From: Frisingicoccus caecimuris
GTDB taxonomy: Bacteria > Bacillota > Clostridia > Lachnospirales > Lachnospiraceae
DNA: 58,796 nucleotides
Reading direction: 5' to 3'
Assembly: GCF_004340975.1 (NCBI RefSeq)
Contig: NZ_SLXA01000014.1
Span: 1 to 58,796 of the forward strand
Below the pieces are notes generated by a model, which was not told where the DNA came from, made no database searches, and saw only the letters and a program-made list of their open reading frames with translations. A program made the translations under genes and the position numbers. Position 1 is the first letter of the stretch. The number at the start of each line of letters is the position of its first letter. Positions 33,864 through 41,115 of this stretch are shown piece after piece.

Positions 33864-34776
33864 TCAGGATTATATGCCGGTAGAGTGCCTGCTGGTGCCG
33901 AAGGCACTGTTTAAGGAAGAGAGATATTGCTCTTTATCCACTACGGCAAAGGTATTATACAGCCTCATGCTTGACCGGCTGAAATATGCAGCACAGAACA
34001 GATGGATTGACCAGAAAGGGAAACGGTATGTGATCTATCCCAAAAGTGAAATGATCAAGGATTTGAATAGTACCAGATACCGGGTAGATTACGCTGTTTC
34101 GGAACTGGAAAGTATGGGAAACATGGTTCGGGTTGTTAAAGACAATGGCAGACCGAACCGTTTCTATATAAATGATATTTCAAAATATGAGGAGGAAAAC
34201 GCAATGATGACAATTAAGGATTTGATGGAAATGGTAACGTCGGAAGAGGCAGAGGAGATCATGGACAAGATGGTGGAGACTGCCAGGGAGATTGTAGATG
34301 ATCTTATGAAAAAAGGCTATATCGAGATTATCAGGGAAGGCTGTCCGGAGGGAGGGCATCTGGAGGACGGTGTCCCGCCAACTGATCTGGGAGAGGACGA
34401 GTTTAATCCGGAAGATTTAAATCCGATGGAATTCAGATGCTACTGCGATGAGGACGGTAACCTGGATGATGAGGCAATTGAAGATGATGCCAGTGAATTT
34501 GGTATGGACCTGGCATTCGGTGTGATTGAATTGCTGGAAAATAATCCAGATAGAATTGAGGCTATCCGCCAGTATTTCAACCGTGTCTACAAGATGGAAT
34601 CCATGAAGAAATTTATGGCTGTCGTGGAGATAACGGCTGTGATCTGCGGAAATTCCCCGGAATGGATTGAAGATATGCACGCCTGCAACAAAGGTGCCAG
34701 ACGTATCTACCTGAAGGAACTGGTGAGTGTTTTCAACATGTACCTGAATATGTTCAAGAACAAAGAAATGGAATAA
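33853..34776 (+). CDS. RepA_N-like replication initiator protein
   Basis: The 307-residue product starts with the RepA_N signature: MPVECLLVPKALFKEERYCSLSTTAKVLYSLMLDRLKYA, then YVIYPKSEMIKDLNSTRYRV, a winged-helix DNA-binding domain. A long acidic region follows (about 125-210, DGVPPTDLGEDEFNPEDLNP), and then a helical C-terminal domain. It overlaps the previous gene. RepA_N proteins initiate theta replication of Firmicutes plasmids and elements. A second RepA_N-like gene follows 13 bases later. The ATG at 33853 is used; GTG 33856 is possible. Confidence 0.8.
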   Translation: MVNNQDYMPVECLLVPKALFKEERYCSLSTTAKVLYSLMLDRLKYAAQNRWIDQKGKRYVIYPKSEMIKDLNSTRYRVDYAVSELESMGNMVRVVKDNGRPNRFYINDISKYEEENAMMTIKDLMEMVTSEEAEEIMDKMVETAREIVDDLMKKGYIEIIREGCPEGGHLEDGVPPTDLGEDEFNPEDLNPMEFRCYCDEDGNLDDEAIEDDASEFGMDLAFGVIELLENNPDRIEAIRQYFNRVYKMESMKKFMAVVEITAVICGNSPEWIEDMHACNKGARRIYLKELVSVFNMYLNMFKNKEME

Positions 34777-34789
34777 AGAGGATGAAAAA

Positions 34790-35605
34790 ATGGATTATGA
34801 ATACTTCCGGGTAGAAGAATCCGAGCAGTTTTCATTTTTCCGTATTCCCAAGGCACTGTTCACAGAAAAGGAATTTGAAGGACTGTCCACGGATGCAAAG
34901 CTTCTGTATGGCATCCTGCTGGACAGGATCAACCTTTCAAAGAAAAATGGCTGGGTGGATGCTGATGGTTATGTGTATATCATCTACACGGTAGCTGAAC
35001 TTCAGGAAGTGCTGCATATGTCACACACAACGGTCACAAAGCTTCTCCGGGAGCTTGATAGTGTACATGGCATCGGTTTGATCGAACGGTACCGGCAGGG
35101 CTGCAACCGTCCATCGGTGATATATGTGAAGAACTTTGTGAAACGCATCCGGGCAAAACCGGCAGTTTATTATCCTTCTGGAATGCAAGAAATTTGCTGT
35201 CCGGAACGCAAGAATCTGGCAGTCCGGAATGCAAAAAACTTGCAGTCCGGAACGCAAAAAAATGGAAGTCCGGAGTGCAAGAATTTTGCCACAAGTAATA
35301 CTGATATAAATAAGACTGATAAGAATGATACTGATAGGAGTAAGAAAAGCCACGCTTCTGAAAAGGAAAGCTCCTGTCTGTATGGGCGATTTGGAAATGT
35401 TCGTCTTTCCGTGGAAGAATACCGGGAGCTGCGGAAACTGTATCCGTATGACTGCCAGAGGATGATCGACCAGCTTTCTGCTTATATGAAATCCACTGGG
35501 AAAACCTATCAGGATCATTTCGCAACGCTTCTTCTCTGGGCAGGAAGGGAAGAACTGAAAACCGGTTCTGGAAGATATGACTTTGAGGAAGGAGAGAGTC
35601 TATGA
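34790..35605 (+). CDS. Second RepA_N-like replication initiator, with internal iterons
   Basis: The 271-residue protein has the same winged-helix start (FFRIPKALFTEKEFEGLSTDAKLLYGILLDRI, VYIIYTVAELQEVLHMSHTTVTKLLRELD). A low-complexity linker (about 125-185) follows, encoded by five 23-bp direct repeats, then a C-terminal domain (LSVEEYRELRKLYPYDCQRMIDQLSAYM) of the DnaD/RepA C-terminal type. In RepA_N plasmids the origin lies within the rep gene, so the repeats mark a likely origin. Its stop overlaps the DnaC-like start (ATGA). Confidence 0.8.
   Translation: MDYEYFRVEESEQFSFFRIPKALFTEKEFEGLSTDAKLLYGILLDRINLSKKNGWVDADGYVYIIYTVAELQEVLHMSHTTVTKLLRELDSVHGIGLIERYRQGCNRPSVIYVKNFVKRIRAKPAVYYPSGMQEICCPERKNLAVRNAKNLQSGTQKNGSPECKNFATSNTDINKTDKNDTDRSKKSHASEKESSCLYGRFGNVRLSVEEYRELRKLYPYDCQRMIDQLSAYMKSTGKTYQDHFATLLLWAGREELKTGSGRYDFEEGESL
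35176..35290 (+). repeat. Five tandem 23-bp iterons inside the rep gene (candidate origin)
   Basis: Units begin at 35176, 35199, 35222, 35245 and 35268, exactly 23 bp apart. The core is GTCCGGAAYGCAARAA; unit 1 is the least conserved. Because 23 is not a multiple of three, each unit is translated in a different frame, so the conservation is at DNA level. This strongly suggests initiator-binding sites. Confidence 0.85.
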
Positions 35606-36399
35606 CAGATAGCAGGAATGTGGCTGATTTTCTTGGGGAAGACGGATGCCTCCAGTGTGGTGTATGCGGGAAACGAAAACAGCTGAGGATCAATTTTATG
35701 GGAAGGGATCGTGTAGTGGGCTGCCTGTGTGACTGCGAGGTTCAGGCAAGAAAAGAAAAAGAAGAGCAGCTCCGCAGGGAGGAAGCCCAGAGGGAGCTTT
35801 ACCAGAGAAAATCTGTGGGACTTAGAGACCGGAGGTTCTGGGAATGGCGGTTTGAAAATGATAATGGGTCGAATGATAAGATGCTCATTGCCAGGCAGTA
35901 TGCAAAAAACTGGGAGAAGATGAAAAAAGAAAATGTAGGGCTTCTCCTGATGGGTCCGGTGGGGACTGGGAAGAGTTTTTTTGCCGGGTGTATTGCCAAT
36001 GCCCTTCTGGAACAGGGGGAGCGGGTGATGATGACGAACTTCTCCCGTATCCTGAATGAAATGACAAACTATCAGGCAGATAAAAACCAGATCGTGCAGA
36101 ATCTGGTGGATTACCCGCTTTTGATCATTGATGATCTGGGGATAGAACGCAATTCAGAGTTTGCCCTGGAGCAGATCTATAACGTGATTGACAGCAGGTA
36201 CTGTAAAATGAAGCCTCTCATCATCACAACAAATCTCGGGTTGAATGATATGAAAGATGAATCGCTTGATGTAGCCCATAAGCGAATTTACAGCAGAATA
36301 TTGGAGATGTGTGTGCCTGTCTATTGTGGCGGGGCAGATAAGCGAAGAGAAGAAGGAACGGAAAAGCTCGGTCGGATGCAGAGTCTGATCAGTGGCTGA
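35602..36399 (+). CDS. DnaC-like helicase-loader ATPase
   Basis: The 265-residue AAA+ protein has an N-terminal zinc finger (CLQCGVCGK and CLCDCEV), Walker A GPVGTGKS (about 118-125) and Walker B LLIIDDLG (about 173-178). NVIDSRYCKMKPLIITTNL is the sensor-1 region. It resembles DnaC/IstB-type loaders encoded next to RepA_N initiators. Its role would be to load the host replicative helicase at the element origin. The gene overlaps the rep stop codon by 4 bases. Confidence 0.88.
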   Translation: MTDSRNVADFLGEDGCLQCGVCGKRKQLRINFMGRDRVVGCLCDCEVQARKEKEEQLRREEAQRELYQRKSVGLRDRRFWEWRFENDNGSNDKMLIARQYAKNWEKMKKENVGLLLMGPVGTGKSFFAGCIANALLEQGERVMMTNFSRILNEMTNYQADKNQIVQNLVDYPLLIIDDLGIERNSEFALEQIYNVIDSRYCKMKPLIITTNLGLNDMKDESLDVAHKRIYSRILEMCVPVYCGGADKRREEGTEKLGRMQSLISG

Positions 36400-36481
36400 T
36401 CGGTTCCTTCTTTGATGAAAGGGGTGATACCGATGGTCTTAGGTTGGGACAGCACGTAATACGCTGAAAGGAGGGAAATTC

Positions 36482-36973
36482 ATGCAGGAAGAAGTAACAC
36501 AGAAAACGGTGACTTTTTGTGTGCGTACCACAAAAATGACGGCAGATGTGCTGAAAAAAGTGATTGCCGCATACCTGCGGCATCAGAAACAGAAAAGTGC
36601 TGAGAAGAAAGCACAGAAAAATCAGCCGAAACAGGGGAAAATCACGGTGAAGGAGCTGGCAAAGCAGAATGCCGGGATGACGAATATTGAGATCACACCC
36701 AAGAACATCAAGTCTTTTGAACGGTATGCCAGAAAATACGGGATCAATTATGCCCTGAAAAAGGATAAGACCAAAGATCCGCCGGTTTATATGGTGTTCT
36801 TTAAGGGACGTGACCAGGATGCGATCACCGCAGCTTTCCGTGAATTTTCCCAGAAAGAGATCCAAAAGGCGAACCGTCCTTCTATCCACAAACGTCTGGC
36901 GGCATACAGAAGTATTGTTGCAGGGAAAACGAAGGACAAAGCCAGAAATAAGCATCAGGAGGTATCCCGGTGA
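36482..36973 (+). CDS. PcfB-like conjugation accessory protein (DUF3801)
   Basis: The 163-residue protein (VTFCVRTTKMTADVLKKVIAAYL; GKITVKELAKQNAGMTNIEI; KSFERYARKYGINYALKKDK; VFFKGRDQDAITAAFREF) matches the DUF3801/PcfB family. In Enterococcus PcfB assists the relaxosome and its coupling protein. The gene order, with pcfB overlapping the VirD4-type coupling protein gene by 4 bases, is the same here. AGGAGGG precedes the ATG. Confidence 0.8.
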   Translation: MQEEVTQKTVTFCVRTTKMTADVLKKVIAAYLRHQKQKSAEKKAQKNQPKQGKITVKELAKQNAGMTNIEITPKNIKSFERYARKYGINYALKKDKTKDPPVYMVFFKGRDQDAITAAFREFSQKEIQKANRPSIHKRLAAYRSIVAGKTKDKARNKHQEVSR

Positions 36974-38895
36974 GAAAGCTTACTGCCGGGGGTCTGACCA
37001 ACAAGCTGAAAGCAAAAGCCAGAGTTACGCTGTCCGCTTTGGATATGAAAAAGCTTATTCTGACCAATCTTCCGTACCTGTTCATCTTTTTGTTTGCAGA
37101 CAGGGCATCCTGCCTGTACCGGGCAAGCCCCGGGGCAGATATGGGAAACAAACTATTATATGCCATGGAACATGCTGACCGGATTCTGACTGGGTTCCTG
37201 CCAAGTCTTTATTACATGGATGTTCTGGTGGGAGTCGGGATTGCGGCAGTTGTGAAGATATTGATCTGGCAGAAACAGGCAGATGCAAAAAAGCTCCGCA
37301 AAGGAGTGGAGTATGGTTCAGCGAGGTGGGGAACAGCAGAAGACATCAAACCATTTATGGCAGATGATTTCTGGATGAACATTCCGCTGACGGCAACAGA
37401 ATCCATTACCATGGAGAGCCGCCCAAAGAACCCCAAGTATGCCAGAAACAAAAATATCTGTGTCATCGGCGGTTCCGGTAGTGGTAAAACAAGGTTTTTC
37501 GTAAAGATCTCTATTATGATGATGAATTGTTCCATGGTCATCACAGACCCGAAGGGAACACTGATCGAAGAATGCGGGAAGATGTTAGCCAAAGGACCGC
37601 CAAAGAGAGACAAGCATGGAAATATTGTGAAAGATAAATCCGGGAAGGTGGTGCATGAGCCTTATGTAATCAAGGTCTTAAATACCATTAACTTCTCCAA
37701 ATCGCTCCATTACAATCCGTTTGCCTATTTAAAATCCGAAAAGGATATCCTGAAACTGGTGACGGTTATCATTGCCAACACCAAAGGGGAAGGGGAAAAG
37801 GCAACCGAGGATTTCTGGGTCAAAGCAGAAAAACTGCTGTATACAGCACTGATTGCTCTGATCTGGTATGAGGGGGACGAGGATGAGAAGAACATGAACA
37901 CCCTGATCGACCTTTTGAATGAAAGTGAGACCAGGGAGGATGACGAGAATTACAAAAATCCAGTGGATATGCTGTTTGAAGATCTGGAAAAAAGGAATCC
38001 GGAACACTTTGCGGTACGTCAGTATAAGAAATACAAGCTGGCGGCAGGTAAGACAGCAAAATCTATCCTGATCAGCTGCGGTGCCAGACTGGCTCCGTTT
38101 GATATTGCCGAGCTTCGGGAGATCATGAGCTACGATGAGATGGAACTGGATAAGGTGGGAGACCGGAAGACGGCATTGTTTCTGATTATGTCAGATACAG
38201 ATACCACCTTTAATTTTGTGATCGCCATGCTGCAGTCTCAGCTTTTCAACCTGCTCTGTGATAAGGCAGATGATCAATACGGCGGCAGGCTGCCGGTCCA
38301 TGTACGGGTTATCTGCGATGAGTTTGCCAACATCGGGCAGATTCCGCAGTTTGATAAGCTGATTGCCACCATCCGAAGCAGGGAAATCTCTGCTTCTATT
38401 ATTTTGCAGTCACAGAGCCAGCTGAAGGCAATGTACAAGGATAGTGCGGACACAATTTTAGGGAATTGTGACACGATGCTGTTCCTTGGAGGCAAGGAAA
38501 AGACCACTCTGAAAGAGATGAGTGAGCTTCTGGGGAAGGAGACGATTGACCTTTACAACACCTCGGAAACACGCAGCAACCAGAAGTCATTCGGGCTGAA
38601 TTACCAGAAAACCGGGAAACAGCTGATGACAGAGGATGAGATCGCAGTCATGGACGGCGGGAAATGTATCCTGCAGATCCGTGGTGTCCGTCCGTTCTAT
38701 TCGGACAAATACGATATAACCAAACACCCCAATTACCGGCTCCTTGCAGATTATAGTGAGAAGAACCGGTTTAAAGTGGAAAAGGAACTGGATCCGAAGT
38801 ACACACCGAAACCTGATGATGAGGTGGAAGTGATGGAAATGGATCTTTCAGGAGACGGGAATGAGCAGGAAAATAATGAGGAAAGGAATAACTAA
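36970..38895 (+). CDS. VirD4/TraG-type conjugative coupling protein
   Basis: The 641-residue protein has two N-terminal TM helices (about 27-45 and 75-97). A P-loop follows in IGGSGSGKTRFF (about 165-175), then ITDPKGTLIEECG, Walker B RVICDEFANIG (about 446-456) and SIILQSQSQLKAMY, all typical of type IV coupling proteins. It links the relaxosome to the mating pore and hydrolyses ATP at the membrane. It starts with GTG overlapping pcfB. The acidic C-terminal tail is usual. The pore genes that normally follow are absent from this window. Confidence 0.92.
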   Translation: MRKLTAGGLTNKLKAKARVTLSALDMKKLILTNLPYLFIFLFADRASCLYRASPGADMGNKLLYAMEHADRILTGFLPSLYYMDVLVGVGIAAVVKILIWQKQADAKKLRKGVEYGSARWGTAEDIKPFMADDFWMNIPLTATESITMESRPKNPKYARNKNICVIGGSGSGKTRFFVKISIMMMNCSMVITDPKGTLIEECGKMLAKGPPKRDKHGNIVKDKSGKVVHEPYVIKVLNTINFSKSLHYNPFAYLKSEKDILKLVTVIIANTKGEGEKATEDFWVKAEKLLYTALIALIWYEGDEDEKNMNTLIDLLNESETREDDENYKNPVDMLFEDLEKRNPEHFAVRQYKKYKLAAGKTAKSILISCGARLAPFDIAELREIMSYDEMELDKVGDRKTALFLIMSDTDTTFNFVIAMLQSQLFNLLCDKADDQYGGRLPVHVRVICDEFANIGQIPQFDKLIATIRSREISASIILQSQSQLKAMYKDSADTILGNCDTMLFLGGKEKTTLKEMSELLGKETIDLYNTSETRSNQKSFGLNYQKTGKQLMTEDEIAVMDGGKCILQIRGVRPFYSDKYDITKHPNYRLLADYSEKNRFKVEKELDPKYTPKPDDEVEVMEMDLSGDGNEQENNEERNN

Positions 38896-38902
38896 CAGGG
38901 TG

Positions 38903-38927
38903 CGCCGGTATTGTTACCGGCGTTTTT
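38903..38927 (+). terminator. Intrinsic terminator after the coupling protein gene
   Basis: A perfect 8-bp stem CGCCGGTA/TACCGGCG (38903-38910 and 38915-38922) with a 4-nt loop and a TTTTT run. Confidence 0.88.
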
Positions 38928-38969
38928 CATTCCCGGTTACACCCGGCAAAGTTAGTTTTGGTGATTTAT

Positions 38970-39167
38970 ATGGCATTTTTTACCAGTGCAATTACTACTC
39001 TTAAGACCCTGGTCGTAGCAATCGGGGCGGGCCTTGGCGTATGGGGTGTCATTAACCTTCTCGAAGGTTATGGCAATGACAACCCTGGCGCAAAGAGCCA
39101 GGGAATCAAACATTTAATGCCTTCTATGAGAAACAAAAAAACAGGAGAATCAGCACATCCTACGTAG
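38970..39167 (+). pseudogene. Maff2-like small membrane protein, truncated at the C-terminus
   Basis: Codons from 38970 read MAFFTSAITTLKTLVVAIGA, then GLGVWGVINLLEGYGNDNPGAKSQGIKHLM, the highly conserved start of Maff2 proteins of conjugative elements. In intact members a Gly-rich second hydrophobic segment follows. Here the frame changes after HLM (about 39120) to PSMRNKKTG... and stops at 39167. The break marks a deletion junction: the conjugation genes expected after maff2 (VirB6, PrgI, VirB4 and cell-wall hydrolase types) are missing, and tnpV follows. Confidence 0.75.
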
Positions 39168-39204
39168 GTAACTTGTAAATTGCACATAACGAAAGGATAT
39201 TCAT

Positions 39205-39552
39205 ATGAAAATCGAGTACGTAAAAGTAGGGGACTATTATTTACCTAATCTTACACTGCCGGAAGAAAAACGGGAAATCGGACGATGGGGGATGCTCCGA
39301 AAGGTATATATGAAAGAATACAAAGCTGGAAGATACAATTATCTGCTACTGACTGGAAAGCTGGACAGTTATCTTGCTGATCTGAATGAACAGGCATGGG
39401 AGCTTGCTGACCGTCTGGAGGCACAGATGAAGGATGCAGAAGGTGTGACAGAAGAATTGAAAGCAGAAAATCCTATGGAATGGGTGCGGCATTGCAATAA
39501 CATCCGTAATCGGGTGGATGAGATTATTTTGAATGAACTGATTTATGTATGA
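39205..39552 (+). CDS. tnpV: TnpV family transposon-encoded protein (intact copy)
   Basis: The 115-residue protein has the family pattern VGDYYLPNLTLPEE, then YMKEYKAGRYNYLLLTGKLDSYL, WELADRLEAQMKDAEGVTEELKA and a final EWVRHCNNIRNRVDEI. TnpV is known from Tn4451-type mobilisable transposons; its role is unclear and it is not needed for excision in Tn4451. A paralogous, broken copy lies at 25666-26018. CGAAAGGA precedes the ATG. Confidence 0.85.
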   Translation: MKIEYVKVGDYYLPNLTLPEEKREIGRWGMLRKVYMKEYKAGRYNYLLLTGKLDSYLADLNEQAWELADRLEAQMKDAEGVTEELKAENPMEWVRHCNNIRNRVDEIILNELIYV

Positions 39553-39565
39553 AGGGGAAGTGGCT

Positions 39566-39754
39566 ATGAGATATCGGATTGAATATGCTGATGGACGGTG
39601 CTGTAGTATTGCCATCAGCCGGAAAGACCTTCTGGAATGGCTGAAACTCTTAAAGGATGAAGAGATTACGGACATTCGGAAAATCTACAAAAACGGTGTA
39701 ACAGATTCCGTATTTGAAAAGTACCAGAATTATGTGAATAGAAATGCCGGTTAG
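39566..39754 (+). CDS. Small hypothetical protein of integrative elements
   Basis: The 62-residue protein (MRYRIEYADGRCCSIAISRKD, LKLLKDEEITDIRKIYKNGVTDSV) is charged and probably soluble. GAAGGGGAAG precedes ATG 39566. It lies in a run of four short genes after tnpV, with gaps of 2 to 25 bases, suggesting one operon. No named family was recognised with confidence. Confidence 0.65.
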   Translation: MRYRIEYADGRCCSIAISRKDLLEWLKLLKDEEITDIRKIYKNGVTDSVFEKYQNYVNRNAG

Positions 39755-39769
39755 GAAGGAGAACACAGG

Positions 39770-40063
39770 ATGAAAGCCATACGTTTTATTTTGAAAATCA
39801 TGTTACTGCCTGTAATAATTGCGCTGACAGTAATAAGACTGTTCGCAGAGTTCCTCGCAGGAATATCAGCAGTTATCTTCCGGAGCATTGCAGGAATTTT
39901 TCTTTTGACTGCATTGCTAAGCTATGGTTTTGGGCTGGAAAGTACGGGGGAATGCTTGAAAATGGTTCTGGCTGGATTCCTGTTTTATCTCCTGCCATGT
40001 ACGATTGAAATTGTGATTGCAGGAATTATACTTTTGGAAGAATATATTCGCTCTTTTACATAG
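39770..40063 (+). CDS. CD1845-like small membrane protein
   Basis: The 97-residue protein has an amphipathic start and several hydrophobic helices (FILKIMLLPVIIALTVIRLF, AEFLAGISAVIFRSIAGIFLLTALL, KMVLAGFLFYLLPCTIEIVIAG). The pattern matches the small membrane proteins annotated as CD1845 family in Clostridioides conjugative transposons. Its function in transfer is unknown. GAAGGAG precedes the ATG. Confidence 0.65.
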   Translation: MKAIRFILKIMLLPVIIALTVIRLFAEFLAGISAVIFRSIAGIFLLTALLSYGFGLESTGECLKMVLAGFLFYLLPCTIEIVIAGIILLEEYIRSFT

Positions 40064-40088
40064 GAATAGGGCAGAAAGGGACACGATT

Positions 40089-40370
40089 ATGAAAAGAGAA
40101 TTAGTGGAAAGCTACTTCGACTGGAATGAGATCAGACTTGAGGCATATTTGCGGATTGACCCGGAGCTGATCGAACTGGAAGGTGAATGCGAGAAAACGA
40201 TGGATGAATTGGAGCCATATATCGAGCAGTATGGACATGAGTTCTGGACGCTCATTGACCGTATCGTATCGGCAAGACACGCAGTGGAAGCGTATATCAG
40301 CCGGGAAATGTATATCCGTGGATTTCTGGATTATGAACGTCTGGTGTGTGAGACAGAAAGGGATGTATGA
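40089..40370 (+). CDS. Small acidic hypothetical protein
   Basis: A 93-residue helical protein rich in Glu (MKRELVESYFDWNEIRLEAYL, DPELIELEGECEKTMDELEPY). There is no membrane helix and no motif. GCAGAAAGGGA precedes the ATG. It overlaps the following gene by 4 bases (ATGA), so both are likely translated together. Function is unknown; it belongs to the short-gene block typical of the 3' part of clostridial elements. Confidence 0.6.
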   Translation: MKRELVESYFDWNEIRLEAYLRIDPELIELEGECEKTMDELEPYIEQYGHEFWTLIDRIVSARHAVEAYISREMYIRGFLDYERLVCETERDV

Positions 40371-40666
40371 GGATGAAAGAGGAATCATTAAAGGAGTTTG
40401 TGGATTTTATTATTCAGGAACGGATGCAGAAAGCATTCAGCCAGGTGAAAGCAGGGAAAGAGCCGGATAATGAGGATGATGTGGAACGAAAGTATGAGGA
40501 AGCGGTGGCATTGCTTCCAGAGGAGAAACAACAAGCAGTCCGGGCATACTGCGATGCTATTTTTGACAGCGGTGCAGATGCTGAGCAGTTCTTTTACCGA
40601 TTAGGGCTGAGGGACGGGATTCGGTTGCATAAGATTGTAAAAAGTATCATCAAGGAAATATCTTAA
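40367..40666 (+). CDS. Small hypothetical protein with C-terminal helical domain
   Basis: The 99-residue protein (ESLKEFVDFIIQERMQKAFS, KYEEAVALLPEEKQQAVRAYC, FYRLGLRDGIRLHKIVKSI) is all-helical. The last part resembles the DUF6809/'FYRLGLxDGxxL' small proteins common in Lachnospiraceae elements. The start is ATG 40367 overlapping the previous stop; ATG 40373 is possible. It is the last gene of the replication/mobilisation block before the ABC-transporter cargo. Confidence 0.6.
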   Translation: MRMKEESLKEFVDFIIQERMQKAFSQVKAGKEPDNEDDVERKYEEAVALLPEEKQQAVRAYCDAIFDSGADAEQFFYRLGLRDGIRLHKIVKSIIKEIS

Positions 40667-41052
40667 ATGAATTGGGAAATGTTATTAAAATAATTCACGC
40701 ATACTACCACATACTACCATAACTCGGAAAGCATATGGAATAAGGGATTATTTTGTGATATACTATGCTATAAGTCGTAATTTTTCGAAGTGAAGAATTT
40801 CTTTTTTGTTAATCATGCCATACCCTGCTAATGATACTGACAAGTGCTACTGTCATCATTTATTTCGGAGAATCAATCAAAAAAGTATTGTCCGCAAATC
40901 TTTTAATCTCTTTCATGCTTTTACAAGGAATGTATATCGGGATTAGATGTTATCTGAAAGTCTTGTTGGAAAAGAGAAATTTTTGATTCCCACAGAAAAT
41001 AAAAATGATGAAAATGAACAGCGAGAAGCAAACTTGTCGCTCTCCTGCATAA
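40667..41052. other. Gap with a tandem decamer and a possible membrane-protein remnant
   Basis: (CATACTACCA)x2 lies at 40700-40719. From about 40841 to 40986 a frame encodes MILTSATVIIYFGESIKKVL, SANLLISFMLLQGMYIGIRC and ends EKRNF, two hydrophobic helices without a ribosome site. It looks like the C-terminal piece of a lost membrane protein. Nothing else is recognised. Confidence 0.4.
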
Positions 41053-41096
41053 AAGAGAATGTTTCCTTTCTTGTTAGAAGGGAAACATTCTCTTTA
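41053..41096. terminator. Terminator hairpin downstream of the ABC permease gene
   Basis: AAAGAGAATGTTTCC (41053-41067) and GGAAACATTCTCTTT (41082-41096) form a perfect 15-bp stem with a 14-nt loop. It lies 20 bases past the permease stop codon; A/T flanks on both sides suggest it can end transcripts from either side. Confidence 0.8.
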
Positions 41097-41115
41097 GAGA
41101 TTCTCTCTTAAATTT

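Noticed and set aside
35176-35290. Regular repeats that could be taken for a CRISPR array
   Set aside because: Units are directly adjacent at 23 bp with no separate unique spacers, lie inside a coding rep gene, and there are no cas genes. Iterons fit better.
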